Shown here: positions 1 through 8,884 of the stretch, piece after piece
Position numbering within the stretch: position 1 is the stretch's first letter
How the letters are laid out: each line of letters begins with the position of its first letter
Source of the DNA: Zhihengliuella alba
Lineage (GTDB): Bacteria > Actinomycetota > Actinomycetes > Actinomycetales > Micrococcaceae
DNA length: 64,000 bases
Direction of reading: 5' to 3'
Assembly (NCBI RefSeq): GCF_039538765.1
Contig: NZ_BAABCJ010000001.1
Span: forward strand, 1 to 64,000
The notes under the pieces: generated by a model
Database searches by the model: none
Told to the model about the DNA's origin: nothing
Seen by the model: only the letters and a program-made list of their open reading frames with translations
Position numbers and translations under genes: made by a program

Positions 1-72
1 CCGGAAGCTAAGACCCACAGCGCCGATGGTACTGCACTCGGGAGGGTGTGGGAGAGTAGGTCGCCGCCGGAC
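1..72 (+). rRNA. rrf: 5S ribosomal RNA, 3' part (5' end outside window)
   Basis: The first 72 bases read as the 3' portion of a bacterial 5S rRNA: the GAAGCTAAG segment, the GCCGATGGTACTGC region, the GGGAGAGTAGG block, and a closing GTCGCCGCCGGAC strand that would pair with the missing 5' end. A strong intrinsic terminator follows about 12 bases later, so this is the end of an rRNA operon. The 5' boundary lies outside the window; the 3' end is placed by the pairing strand and may be off by one or two bases. Confidence 0.93.
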
Positions 73-83
73 AACCATTACAG

Positions 84-118
84 TCAGGCCCCCGCCAACG
101 CGGGGGCCTGACCTGTTT
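84..118 (+). terminator. Terminator of the rRNA operon
   Basis: A 12-bp perfect stem (84-95 with 100-111) closes a four-base loop and is followed by a T-containing tail (cctgttt). It lies directly behind the 5S gene, where the rRNA operon should end. The following stretch to 358 holds no gene; it should carry the promoter of the next gene, but no convincing -35/-10 pair was seen. Confidence 0.85.
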
Positions 119-358
119 AACGACGTACCCGGCAGCGGGCACGCGCTGGACGGTCGGCGGCTCTCGACACGGCCCGCGCAGGGCAGGAACGCCGCCGGGT
201 TTCCTGCCTCCGGTTGTGAGCGGGGCGATAGACGAGACCGCCCCGACGGCGGACCCGGCTTGGCGGCCTCCAGTAGACTTGCATCTTGATGTTCACCGCC
301 GTCACCCCATTCGAGGGGCCGGCGGATACAGGGAAACCCCAATGAGAGGAACGGCCAC

Positions 359-2266
359 GTGGCTGATGACCGTCGCACGTCCGGTGCCGACCGTCCGGAC
401 GGCGCTAACTCCAACCGCTCGCAAGGCGGTCAGCGCAATCGTGCCGGCGGGGCGCGGCCGTACAACGGTGGCGGAGACCGCCCGTCCCGCGACACAGACC
501 GGGGCAACGCTCCCCGCGGTGAGCAGCGGGGGAGCTACGGCAACCGCGACGACCGCCCCCGTGGCGACGGTGGATACGCCAAGCGCGACAACGACCAGCG
601 CGGCGGCTATGGCAGCCGGGAGGGTCGTCCGACCACCCGTGATGACCGTCCCCGCCGCGAGGGCGGTTACCAGAAGCGCGATGGCGAGCAGCGCGGTGGC
701 TTCGGAGACCGGGACAACCGGCAGAGCAACCGCGATGACCGTCCCCGGCGCGAGGGCGGTTACCAGAAGCGGGACGGGGAGCAGCGCGGTGGCTTCGGCA
801 ACCGTGATGACCGTCCCCGGCGCGAGGGCGGATACCAGAAGCGGGACGGGGAGCAGCGCGGTGGCTTCGGCAACCGGGACAACCGGCAGAGCAACCGCGA
901 CGAGCGTCCCCGGCGCGAGGGCGGTTACCAGAAGCGTGACGGCGAGCAGCGCGGTGGCTTCGGCAACCGCGACGACCGTCCCCGCCGTGAAGGCGGTTAC
1001 CAGAAGCGTGACGGCGAGCAGCGCGGTGGCTTCGGCAACCGCGACGACCGTCCCCGGCGCGAGGGCGCTTACCAGAAGCGCGAGAACGACGGCGGTCGAG
1101 GCCCGGCCCGCGGGGGCAAGGCTCCCTGGAAGGGCGACAAGCCTGCCGGTGCCCGTCCGCGGCGTGACGACGGCGGCCACCGTGACGACCGTCGTTCCGG
1201 CGGCGCAGAGCGCTCCGACCGCCCCAACCGGGATCAGAGCTCGTTCAACCCGAAGCGTGGTGACCTCCGCAGCTCGAATCGTGCGGACCGTCCCCGCTCC
1301 CCGGAGATCGACGACGATGTCACGGGCAAGGAGCTGGACCGCGCCGCCCGCGCGGAGCTGCGCTACCTCGAGGACCCGAACGGCACCTGGGTCGCCAAGC
1401 ACTTGGTCATGGCCGGGCGCCTGGTCGATCTGGAGCCGGAGCTTGCCTACGAGCACGCCCTGGCGGCCAGTCGCCGCGGTGGCCGCATCGCCGTCGTCCG
1501 CGAGGCCGTGGGCCTCACGGCCTACGCCGCGGGCCAGTTCGCCGACGCCTTGCGCGAATTCCGCACGTTCCGCCGGATCAGCGGCTCGAACGTCCATCTG
1601 CCGATGATGGCCGACTGCGAACGCGGCCTCGGCCGTCCGGAGAAGGCCCTCGAGCTGGCGCGTTCCGAGGACGCCGCGAACCTGGACACCCCGCTCAAGG
1701 TCGAGATGGCCATCGTGGCCTCGGGGGCTCAGGCCGACCTGGGGAACCACCAGGCGGCCCTGGCCGAGCTGGAGATCCCGCAACTGGACATCAACCGCGC
1801 GTACTCATTCAGCCCGCGCCTGTTCACCGTCTACGCCGAGGCCCTCGAGGAGCTGGGCCGCCACGGCGAGGCCGAGAAGTGGTATGCCCGCGTGGCCATC
1901 GCCGAGCGTGCGCTCGGCCTGGGCGACTACGCCGATCCCGAGATCATGGACCTGGGGGAGGACGAGGAGGACGAGCCCAAGCCGCGGGTCAAGGACATCC
2001 TGCCGTCCGACGCGCAGAATGCCGACGCGCAGAATGCCGACGATCAGGGTGCCGGCGATTCGGAGACCGGCGAGGGGAACGCGGGCGAGGAGAACATCGC
2101 TGCGGCGGGTGCCGACGAGGAGCAGCCCGCGGAGCCGGAGGACGAGCAGGGGGTCGACGAGGAGGACGGTCTCCAGGTCGTCGATGCGTCCGACGAGACC
2201 GCCGAGGAGGCGGTGCAGCACGAGGCCGTCGCCGGCTCCGACGAATCGTCCGACAAGTCGGAGTAG
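359..2266 (+). CDS. Arg/Gly-rich repeat protein with TPR-like C-terminal domain
   Basis: 635 residues. The GTG start at 359 follows a GAGAGGA ribosome-binding site. Residues 1 to about 330 are low complexity and very basic, dominated by an Arg/Gly/Asp-rich 24-residue tandem repeat (RDDRPRREGG then YQKRDGEQRG plus a short linker). Residues about 330-540 are alanine- and leucine-rich helices resembling tetratricopeptide repeats, and the last 90 residues are strongly acidic. Homologues at this place in Micrococcaceae are often labelled primosomal or TPR protein, but nothing seen here shows a primosome role. The RG-rich region suggests RNA or ribosome binding (inference). It is the first gene of the run that continues into the phosphatase and tlyA. 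Confidence 0.85.
   Translation: MADDRRTSGADRPDGANSNRSQGGQRNRAGGARPYNGGGDRPSRDTDRGNAPRGEQRGSYGNRDDRPRGDGGYAKRDNDQRGGYGSREGRPTTRDDRPRREGGYQKRDGEQRGGFGDRDNRQSNRDDRPRREGGYQKRDGEQRGGFGNRDDRPRREGGYQKRDGEQRGGFGNRDNRQSNRDERPRREGGYQKRDGEQRGGFGNRDDRPRREGGYQKRDGEQRGGFGNRDDRPRREGAYQKRENDGGRGPARGGKAPWKGDKPAGARPRRDDGGHRDDRRSGGAERSDRPNRDQSSFNPKRGDLRSSNRADRPRSPEIDDDVTGKELDRAARAELRYLEDPNGTWVAKHLVMAGRLVDLEPELAYEHALAASRRGGRIAVVREAVGLTAYAAGQFADALREFRTFRRISGSNVHLPMMADCERGLGRPEKALELARSEDAANLDTPLKVEMAIVASGAQADLGNHQAALAELEIPQLDINRAYSFSPRLFTVYAEALEELGRHGEAEKWYARVAIAERALGLGDYADPEIMDLGEDEEDEPKPRVKDILPSDAQNADAQNADDQGAGDSETGEGNAGEENIAAAGADEEQPAEPEDEQGVDEEDGLQVVDASDETAEEAVQHEAVAGSDESSDKSE
638..1082 (+). repeat. In-frame 72-bp tandem repeats encoding an RG-rich 24-residue unit
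   Basis: Five full and one partial copy of a 24-codon unit (RDDRPRREGGYQKRDGEQRG plus GFGN) lie in frame inside the first gene. Copies 1-2 and 3-4 are separated by the same seven-codon spacer RDNRQSN, which implies duplication of a larger 1+2 block. The copies are nearly identical at the DNA level, with scattered third-position changes. This is a site where copy number could vary between strains and where short-read assembly could collapse. Confidence 0.9.
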
Positions 2267-2268
2267 CC

Positions 2269-3249
2269 GTGCTGCTGGATCGGTTCGATGCACTGCTGGC
2301 GGACCTCGACGGCGTCGTCTATGCGGGCGAGGAGCCCGTCGACGGCGCCGCCGAGGCACTCGGCCGCCTCGAGCAGGCCGGCGTGCGTCTCGGCTACATC
2401 ACCAACAACGCGTCCCGGTCGCCGGCCAAGGTCGCCGAGCACATCCGGCGGCTCGGCGCCCCCGCGTCGGCGGAATCCGTCTTCGGATCCGCCGACGCCG
2501 CCGCCGAGCTCCTGGCCGATCGCCTCGAGGCCGGATCCAAGGTGCTGATCACCGGCAGCGAGTACCTGCGCTCCTGCGTCGAGGACCGCGGCCTGGAGCC
2601 GGTGAGCGACCACCGCGAGCGGCCCGACGCCGTCGTGCAGGGATTCGATCCGGGCCTCGGCTGGGCCGACCTCGCCGAGGCGTCCTACGCCATCAACGCG
2701 GGCGCTGAGTGGGTCGCCACCAACACGGACTTCACTATCCCGCGCGCCGAGGGGATCGCGCCCGGCAACGGGGCGCTCGTCAATGCCGTCGCCTTCGCCA
2801 CCGGTGCAACACCCGCCGTGGCCGGGAAGCCCGAGGCCTACCTGTTCCACCACGCGGCGGAGCGGCTCGGTGCGGAACGTCCCCTCGTGGTGGGCGACCG
2901 GCTCGACACCGACATCCTGGGCGGCAACCGCGCCGGGTTCGCCACGGCCGCGGTCCTGACCGGGATCGACACCGTGCGCACCGTCCTGGCCGCGGAGCCG
3001 GACCAGCGGCCGCAGTATCTGCTGGAGACCCTCGGCGACCTCTACCGGCCCTACCCCGGGACGGAGGACGACGGCGACGCGTCCGCCGCGTGCGGCGACG
3101 GCCGGGCCGCGCTGGACGGTCGGGCGCTCGTCCTCAGCGACGACACCCTCGACGCCTGGCGCGCGGCCTGCGCTCTCTGGTGGCGCGTCAACCCGGAGGC
3201 GGCCGCCGAGCCCGAGGACATCCGCTTCGACGGAGCGGATCCGCGATGA
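2269..3249 (+). CDS. HAD-superfamily (HAD-IIA) phosphatase
   Basis: 326 residues from the GTG at 2269, three bases behind the previous stop. The N-terminal LLADLDGVVYAG motif is the catalytic DxD loop of HAD hydrolases. TNNASRSP is the second motif and VVGDRLDTDILGG is the metal-binding motif near the C-terminus. The NagD/p-nitrophenyl phosphatase-like arrangement with a large C2 cap is typical of subclass IIA. The substrate cannot be told from sequence. The last about 70 residues are an extra tail after the core fold. The gene overlaps the next by four bases (ATGA), so the two are translationally coupled. It matches the position of Rv1692 in mycobacteria. Confidence 0.9.
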   Translation: MLLDRFDALLADLDGVVYAGEEPVDGAAEALGRLEQAGVRLGYITNNASRSPAKVAEHIRRLGAPASAESVFGSADAAAELLADRLEAGSKVLITGSEYLRSCVEDRGLEPVSDHRERPDAVVQGFDPGLGWADLAEASYAINAGAEWVATNTDFTIPRAEGIAPGNGALVNAVAFATGATPAVAGKPEAYLFHHAAERLGAERPLVVGDRLDTDILGGNRAGFATAAVLTGIDTVRTVLAAEPDQRPQYLLETLGDLYRPYPGTEDDGDASAACGDGRAALDGRALVLSDDTLDAWRAACALWWRVNPEAAAEPEDIRFDGADPR

Positions 3250-3527
3250 GCGACGAGCAGACGCCCGCACCCGAGCCCACCGGCCAGGAGACCGTCGACC
3301 GCGTGCTCGACGGTCTCGCCGGCGTCCCCGACCTGCCCCTGGACGAGCAGCTGGCCGAGTACGAGCAGGCCCACCACGCGCTGCAGGCCGCCCTCGACGG
3401 CTCGGAGCAGGACCACCGCGCCGGACTGCGCCGGGTGGCCGAGGGGAGTGGCCTGACGCACGTGGCCGGAGAAGCCGCCGCTGACACGGACGGCGGGGCT
3501 GGCGGTCCGTCCGGGGAGAGCGCCTAG
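3246..3527 (+). CDS. Small acidic hypothetical protein between phosphatase and tlyA
   Basis: 93 residues, starting at an ATG that overlaps the phosphatase stop (ATGA) and ending in a TAG that shares a base with the tlyA start (TAGTG). The first part is a predicted helical segment (QETVDRVLDGL, then EQLAEYEQAHHALQAALDG), followed by an unstructured Gly/Ala/Thr-rich tail. No catalytic motif is visible. The tight coupling on both sides and the codon use of its neighbours support a real gene. The function is unknown. Confidence 0.8.
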   Translation: MSDEQTPAPEPTGQETVDRVLDGLAGVPDLPLDEQLAEYEQAHHALQAALDGSEQDHRAGLRRVAEGSGLTHVAGEAAADTDGGAGGPSGESA

Positions 3528-4321
3528 TGGCGCGTCTCGACCAGGAGCTCGTGGCGCGGGGGCTGGCGCGCTCCCGCACCCACGCGGCCGCACTGATCAC
3601 CGCCGGCCGGGTGACCTGCGACGGGCGCCCCGCGGGCAAGGCCGCCCTGAAGATCCCCGGCGACTCCGTCCTCCGCGTGTCCGAGACCGAGGGCGAGGAG
3701 TACGTCAGCCGCGCCGGCCACAAGCTCGCCGGCGCCCTCGACCGCTATCCGGACGTCGCCGTCGAGGGACGGCGCTGCCTCGACGCCGGGGCCTCCACCG
3801 GGGGCTTCACCGATGTCCTGCTCCGCCGCGGTGCGCGCGAGGTGGAGGCAGTCGACGTCGGCCACGACCAACTGGTCCCGGAGCTGCGGCGGGACGCTCG
3901 CGTCCACGTCCACGAGGGCCTGAACGTCCGGCGCCTCGACCCCGGCGACATCGGCGGCCCCGTGGACCTGGTGGTCGCCGACCTCTCCTTCATCTCGCTC
4001 ACGCTCGTCGTCCGTCCGCTCGCCGCCGCGACGCGCCCGGGCGGCGAGCTCCTGCTCATGGTCAAGCCACAGTTCGAGGTGGGCCGGGAGGCCCTGGCCC
4101 GGACCGGCGTCGTCACCGGGGCTGAGCAGCGGCGCTCGGCCGTGCTGAAGGTCGCCGAAGCCGCCGAGGACGCCGGCCTGGAGTGCCGCGGGATGGCGCG
4201 CAGCCCGCTGCCGGGGCAGGATGGCAACGTGGAATTCTTCCTCTGGCTCGCCCGGCCGGGCACGGCCCGTCCACAGGTCCGCGCCGCGGGTACGCTGATC
4301 AACGAGGTTGACTATTCTTGA
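3527..4321 (+). CDS. tlyA: TlyA-type rRNA (cytidine-2'-O)-methyltransferase
   Basis: 264 residues from the GTG at 3527. The N-terminal S4 RNA-binding domain (RLDQELVARGLARSRTHA, residues 3-60) is followed by an FtsJ-like Rossmann methyltransferase. The SAM-binding loop is CLDAGASTGGFTDVL, and VDLVVADLSFISL and MVKPQFEVGR follow it. In mycobacteria TlyA methylates cytidines of 16S and 23S rRNA, which makes ribosomes sensitive to capreomycin (family knowledge). The order HAD - small ORF - tlyA - NAD kinase - recN is conserved across actinobacteria. Confidence 0.95.
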   Translation: MARLDQELVARGLARSRTHAAALITAGRVTCDGRPAGKAALKIPGDSVLRVSETEGEEYVSRAGHKLAGALDRYPDVAVEGRRCLDAGASTGGFTDVLLRRGAREVEAVDVGHDQLVPELRRDARVHVHEGLNVRRLDPGDIGGPVDLVVADLSFISLTLVVRPLAAATRPGGELLLMVKPQFEVGREALARTGVVTGAEQRRSAVLKVAEAAEDAGLECRGMARSPLPGQDGNVEFFLWLARPGTARPQVRAAGTLINEVDYS

Positions 4322-4412
4322 CGCAATGCCGCGCGCTGCCGCCCCCGGGGGCCGCCGCGACCGCGGCCGGTGACGCGTGACCGACCCACGAGCGGCAACA
4401 CGGAAGGAATGT

Positions 4413-5414
4413 ATGCGACGGATTCTCGTCCTGGCTCATACCGGGCGGTCCGACGCGCTGCGGGCGACGTTCGACACCTGCGTCACCCTGCGCGACGCGG
4501 GCCTGATGCCCGTCATGCTGCCCGACGAGCTGGCCGAGCTGACGCAGGCGCTGCCGCACCCCATGCCGGAGGTCCTCTCGCTCGGCGTCGACTCGACCCT
4601 GCAGGAGATCGACCTGGCCATGGTCCTCGGCGGCGACGGCACCATGCTGCGCTCGGCCGAGCTCGTCCGCGGCTCCCAGGTACCCCTGCTGGGCGTCAAC
4701 CTCGGCCACGTGGGCTTCCTCGCCGAGAGCGACCGGTCTGACCTGACGCAGACGGTCAGGTGGGTCGTGGACCGCGACTACACGGTCGAGGAACGCATGG
4801 CCATCGACGTCAACGTCTGGTTCGGCAACCGGCGCGTCGCCCAGACCTGGGCCCTGAACGAGGCCGCCGTCGAGAAGGCCGACCGCGAGCGCATGATCGA
4901 GATCGTCATGGAGGTCGACGCGCGGCCGATCAGCACCTTCGGCTGCGACGGCATGGTGCTGGCGACCCCGACCGGGTCCACCGCCTACGCGTTCTCCGCC
5001 GGCGGCCCGGTGGTCTGGCCCGAGCTGGAGGCGCTCATCATGGCGCCGATCAGCGCCCACGCTCTCTTCGCCAAGCCGCTGGTGGTGGCCCCGACGTCGG
5101 AGATCGCCGTCGAGATCCTCGCCCGCACGGACGCGCAGGCCGTCCTCTGGTGCGACGGGCGGCGGAGCATCAACCTGCCGCCCGGATCGCGCGTCGAGGT
5201 GACGCGCTCGGCCACGCCGGTGCGGCTCGCACGAGTGAACCAGACGCCATTCAGTGAGCGCCTCGTGCGAAAGTTCGAACTGCCGACGGCGGGCTGGCGC
5301 GGACCGGTCCACCACCCGGAGATGGATCCGGTCTCGACCGCGCTGCCCATCGTGGCGCACGGCGTCGAGGTCGTGGAGCCGCGGCGCAAGCACGGGACGG
5401 AGGGTCGAGCATGA
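4413..5414 (+). CDS. nadK: NAD kinase
   Basis: 333 residues. The ATG at 4413 is chosen over an in-frame GTG at 4377 because GGAAGGA lies five bases ahead of it. The MRRILVLAHTGR start also fits the family. The diagnostic VLGGDGTMLR phosphate-binding motif and the LGVNLGHVGFLAE segment are present, followed by the NE motif (ALNEAAVEK) and the substrate region GCDGMVLATPTGSTAYAFSA. The enzyme phosphorylates NAD to NADP in the cytoplasm using ATP or polyphosphate. It overlaps recN by four bases (ATGA). Confidence 0.95.
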   Translation: MRRILVLAHTGRSDALRATFDTCVTLRDAGLMPVMLPDELAELTQALPHPMPEVLSLGVDSTLQEIDLAMVLGGDGTMLRSAELVRGSQVPLLGVNLGHVGFLAESDRSDLTQTVRWVVDRDYTVEERMAIDVNVWFGNRRVAQTWALNEAAVEKADRERMIEIVMEVDARPISTFGCDGMVLATPTGSTAYAFSAGGPVVWPELEALIMAPISAHALFAKPLVVAPTSEIAVEILARTDAQAVLWCDGRRSINLPPGSRVEVTRSATPVRLARVNQTPFSERLVRKFELPTAGWRGPVHHPEMDPVSTALPIVAHGVEVVEPRRKHGTEGRA

Positions 5415-7147
5415 TCGAGGAGATCCGCATCAACGACCTGGGCGTCATCGGCGGGGCCACCCTGCCGCTGGGCCCGGGGCTCACGGTGGTCACCGGCGAG
5501 ACCGGCGCCGGCAAGACCATGGTCATCACCGCGCTCGGGCTCCTGCTGGGCCGCCGCGCCGACGCCGGTGCCGTCCGCCACGGAGCCGCGCAGGCCGTCG
5601 CCGAGGCGAGCCTCCGCCTGCCCCCGGGCAGCCCCGTCGTGGCCCGGGCCGAGGAGGCCGGTGCCCTCGTGGAGCACGACGACGACGGGTCCGATCTGAT
5701 CATCGCCCGCTTCCTCAGCGCCGCCGGACGCAGCAAGGCCGCCGTCGGGGGCCGTGCCGCGCCGGTGGGTCTACTGGGGGAGCTGGGCAGCGACCTGGTC
5801 GCCGTGCACGGGCAGAGCGACCAGCTGCGCCTCACCGGCGCGACCGCCCAGCGCCAGGCCCTGGACAAGTTCGCCGGAGCGGACCTGGCCGCCGTGCTCG
5901 AGGAGTACGGGGAGGACTACCGGCGCTGGCGGACCGTCTCCGCCGAGCTGGACGAGCTCGTCGGCGCCGCCCGCGAGCGGCTGCGGGAGGCCGAGGGCCT
6001 CGAGGCCGCGCTCGAGGAGATCGACGCGGTCGCGCCGGAGCCCGGCGAGGACGAGCTGCTCAAGGCCGAGGCCACCAAGCTCGCCAACCTCGAGGGGCTC
6101 CGGACGGCGGCGCTCACGGCCCAGACCGCGCTGGCCGGCAGCGAGTTCAGCGAGGAGTACAACGCGCTCGGCCTGATCGCCGCGGCCAAGGGCGCCCTGG
6201 AGGGCGTCCAGGACGACGACGCCGAGCTCAAGGCCCTCGCCGAGCGGCTCACCGAGATCAACTACCTCGTCTCCGACCTGTCCACCGAGGTGGCGAGCTA
6301 CGCGACCGGGCTCGACACCGAGGGGCCCGAGCGGCTCGCCGAGCTCGAGTCCCGCCGCGCCGACCTGAACCGGCTGATCCGCAAGTACGCGCCCACCATC
6401 GACGAGGTCCTGGAGTGGGCGCAGACGAGCCGTGAGCGGTTGGACGAGCTGCAGGACGACTCCGGCCGCATCGACGCGCTGACCACGGAGAAGGCCGAGC
6501 TCGAGACCCGCCTGCACGCGACGGCGGAGTCGCTCAGCGAGCTGCGCCGCACCGCCGCCGCGGACCTGGCGGAGCGGGTCACCGCCGAGCTCGCCGCCCT
6601 GGCGATGCCGGACGCCCTGTTCTCCGCCGAGGTCCGTCCCACCGGCGAGCTGGGTCGCCACGGCCAGGACGAGATCCACCTGCTCCTGCAGCCGCACTCC
6701 GGCTCGTCGCCCCGCCCGCTGGGCAAGGGCGCGTCCGGTGGCGAGCTCTCCCGCGTGATGCTGGCCATCGAGGTGGTGCTGGCGGCGGTCGACCCGGTGC
6801 CCACGTTCGTCTTCGACGAGGTCGACGCCGGCGTGGGCGGCAAGGCCGCGGTCGAGATCGGCCGTCGGCTGGCCATGCTGGCCCGGCACGTGCAGGTCAT
6901 CGTCGTCACGCACCTGCCGCAGGTGGCCGCCTACGCGGACCGGCACATCAGAGTGATCAAGAACTCGGGCGCCGCCGGCGACCCCGAGGGCGGAGTCACC
7001 CAGAGCGACGTGGTCCTCCTGGACGAGAACGAGCGAGTGCGCGAACTGGCGCGGATGCTGGCCGGTCAGGAGGAGTCCGACACGGCGCAGGCCCACGCCG
7101 AGGAACTGTTGAGAACCGCCCGAGAACACGTCTCCGTGATGGCCTGA
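5411..7147 (+). CDS. recN: DNA repair protein RecN
   Basis: 578 residues, an SMC-like ATPase acting in double-strand break repair. The Walker A motif GETGAGKT is near residue 29. A long Glu/Ala/Leu-rich coiled coil fills residues about 150-390. The ABC signature GASGGELSRVML and Walker B TFVFDEVDAGVGG follow, with the THLPQVAAYAD switch near the C-terminus. All ATPase elements are intact and the length is usual for the family. The start overlaps the NAD kinase stop by ATGA. Confidence 0.96.
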   Translation: MIEEIRINDLGVIGGATLPLGPGLTVVTGETGAGKTMVITALGLLLGRRADAGAVRHGAAQAVAEASLRLPPGSPVVARAEEAGALVEHDDDGSDLIIARFLSAAGRSKAAVGGRAAPVGLLGELGSDLVAVHGQSDQLRLTGATAQRQALDKFAGADLAAVLEEYGEDYRRWRTVSAELDELVGAARERLREAEGLEAALEEIDAVAPEPGEDELLKAEATKLANLEGLRTAALTAQTALAGSEFSEEYNALGLIAAAKGALEGVQDDDAELKALAERLTEINYLVSDLSTEVASYATGLDTEGPERLAELESRRADLNRLIRKYAPTIDEVLEWAQTSRERLDELQDDSGRIDALTTEKAELETRLHATAESLSELRRTAAADLAERVTAELAALAMPDALFSAEVRPTGELGRHGQDEIHLLLQPHSGSSPRPLGKGASGGELSRVMLAIEVVLAAVDPVPTFVFDEVDAGVGGKAAVEIGRRLAMLARHVQVIVVTHLPQVAAYADRHIRVIKNSGAAGDPEGGVTQSDVVLLDENERVRELARMLAGQEESDTAQAHAEELLRTAREHVSVMA

Positions 7148-7194
7148 ACGGCCGTACCGGGAGCCCGAGAAGTCCACGTGGTGGCAGAGAATGG

Positions 7195-7205
7195 TAGGCT
7201 AGAAT
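7195..7205 (+). promoter_or_regulatory. Candidate -10 elements for leaderless pyrG transcription
   Basis: Two overlapping -10-like hexamers, TAGGCT (7195-7200) and TAGAAT (7200-7205), lie just ahead of the GTG codons at 7209 and 7212, with no Shine-Dalgarno sequence between. TAGAAT placed six bases before the second GTG fits leaderless initiation, which is frequent in actinobacteria. No good -35 is seen, so this is an inference. Confidence 0.45.
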
Positions 7206-7208
7206 TCC

Positions 7209-8882
7209 GTGGTGCAGCGTATTTTTTCCCGTGAGTCCCGGTCCGAAACGACAAAGCAGATATTCGTCACCGGTGGTGTGGCGTCCTCGCTCGGGAAGGG
7301 ACTGACGGCTTCCAGCCTCGGCCATCTTCTCCGAGCCCGTGGCCTGTCGGTCACGATGCAGAAGCTCGACCCGTATCTGAACGTCGATCCGGGCACGATG
7401 AACCCCTTCCAGCACGGCGAGGTCTTCGTGACCGACGACGGTGCCGAGACCGATCTGGATCTCGGGCACTACGAGCGCTTCCTGGACGAGAACCTCACCG
7501 GCATGTCCAACGTGACGACCGGCCAGGTGTACTCGACCGTGATCGAGAAGGAGCGCCGCGGCGACTACCTCGGTGACACGGTGCAGGTCATCCCGCACAT
7601 CACCGACGAGATCAAGCGCCGGATGCGCCTGCCCGCCGAGGGGCCCGATGCCCCCGACGTGATCATCACCGAGATCGGCGGCACCGTCGGCGACATCGAG
7701 TCGCAGCCGTTCCTCGAGTCGGCCCGCCAGGTCCGCCAGGACATCGGCCGCAGCAATGCCTTCTTCGTCCACGTCTCCCTGGTCCCGTACATCGGACCGT
7801 CCCAGGAGCTGAAGACCAAGCCGACGCAGCACTCTGTGGCCGCCCTCCGCTCCATCGGCATCCAGCCCGAGAGCCTGGTCATCCGCTCCGACCGCCAGAT
7901 CCCGGACGACATGCGCGAGAAGCTCGCCCGCACCTGCGACGTCGACCCCGAGGCCGTCATCAACTGCGCGGACGCCCCGAGCATCTACGACATCCCCGTC
8001 ATCATCCACGAGCAGGGTCTGGACGCCTACATCGTCCAGTCGCTCGGGCTGAAGTTCAAGGACGTCGACTGGACCGAGTGGCAGAAGGTCCTCGACGCCG
8101 TCCACCACCCGAAGGAGGAGGTCGAGGTCGCCCTGGTCGGCAAGTACATCGACCTGCCGGACGCCTACCTCTCCGTCACCGAGGCGCTGCGCGCCGGCGG
8201 CTTCGCCAACCAGACGAAGGTGCGGATCCGCTGGGTCCCGTCCGACGACTGCAGCACCGAGGAGGGGGCCGCCCGGGCCCTCGCCGGCGTGGACGCGATC
8301 TGCGTGCCCGGCGGCTTCGGCATCCGCGGCCTCGAGGGCAAGCTCGGCGCCCTGAGGTTCGCCCGCGAGCGCAAGCTGCCGACCCTGGGCCTCTGCCTCG
8401 GCCTGCAGTCGATGGTCATCGAGTACTCCCGCAACGTGCTCGGCCTCGCCGACGCCTCGTCGACGGAGTTCGACCCGGAGACCACGACGCCCGTCATCGC
8501 GACCATGGCCGAGCAGCTCGACATCGTCGACGGCAAGGGCGATCTCGGCGGCACCATGCGGCTGGGCCTCTACGAGGCCCGACTCGCCGAGGGCTCCGTG
8601 GTGGCCGGCACGTACGGCCGGAATCGGGTCTCCGAGCGCCACCGCCACCGCTACGAGGTGAACAACGCCTACCGCGCGCAGCTCGAGGAGAACGGCCTGG
8701 TCTTCTCCGGGACCTCCCCGGACAACGAGCTCGTCGAGTTCGTGGAGCTGCCGGCGGACGTCCACCCGTACTACGTCTCCACCCAGGCCCACCCGGAGCT
8801 CAGCTCGCGCCCCACGCGCCCGCATCCGCTCTTCGCGGGCCTGATCGAGGCGGCCCTGAAGCACCAGAAGGCCGCCCGGTAG
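7209..8882 (+). CDS. pyrG: CTP synthase
   Basis: 557 residues from GTG 7209; the adjacent GTG at 7212 is an equally possible start. The N-terminal synthetase domain has the IFVTGGVASSLGKGL P-loop and the ITEIGGTVGDIESQPF motif. The C-terminal class I glutamine amidotransferase has the nucleophile cysteine in LGLCLGLQ and the terminal catalytic HPE in QAHPELSSRP. It converts UTP and glutamine to CTP. The gene stands 61 bases behind recN, without an obvious terminator between, and only two bases before the Nudix gene, so pyrG and the following three genes probably share a transcript. Confidence 0.97.
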   Translation: MVQRIFSRESRSETTKQIFVTGGVASSLGKGLTASSLGHLLRARGLSVTMQKLDPYLNVDPGTMNPFQHGEVFVTDDGAETDLDLGHYERFLDENLTGMSNVTTGQVYSTVIEKERRGDYLGDTVQVIPHITDEIKRRMRLPAEGPDAPDVIITEIGGTVGDIESQPFLESARQVRQDIGRSNAFFVHVSLVPYIGPSQELKTKPTQHSVAALRSIGIQPESLVIRSDRQIPDDMREKLARTCDVDPEAVINCADAPSIYDIPVIIHEQGLDAYIVQSLGLKFKDVDWTEWQKVLDAVHHPKEEVEVALVGKYIDLPDAYLSVTEALRAGGFANQTKVRIRWVPSDDCSTEEGAARALAGVDAICVPGGFGIRGLEGKLGALRFARERKLPTLGLCLGLQSMVIEYSRNVLGLADASSTEFDPETTTPVIATMAEQLDIVDGKGDLGGTMRLGLYEARLAEGSVVAGTYGRNRVSERHRHRYEVNNAYRAQLEENGLVFSGTSPDNELVEFVELPADVHPYYVSTQAHPELSSRPTRPHPLFAGLIEAALKHQKAAR

Positions 8883-8884
8883 CC

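Noticed and set aside
638..1082. CRISPR array in the first gene
   Set aside because: The repeats are in frame, contiguous and encode a conserved peptide. There are no unique spacers of constant length and no cas1.
302..1783. Long open frames antisense to the first gene and to many other genes on both strands
   Set aside because: They are shadows produced by GC-rich codons with few stops. Their products are Arg/Pro/Gly- or Val/Leu-biased, lack motifs, and oppose strong known genes.
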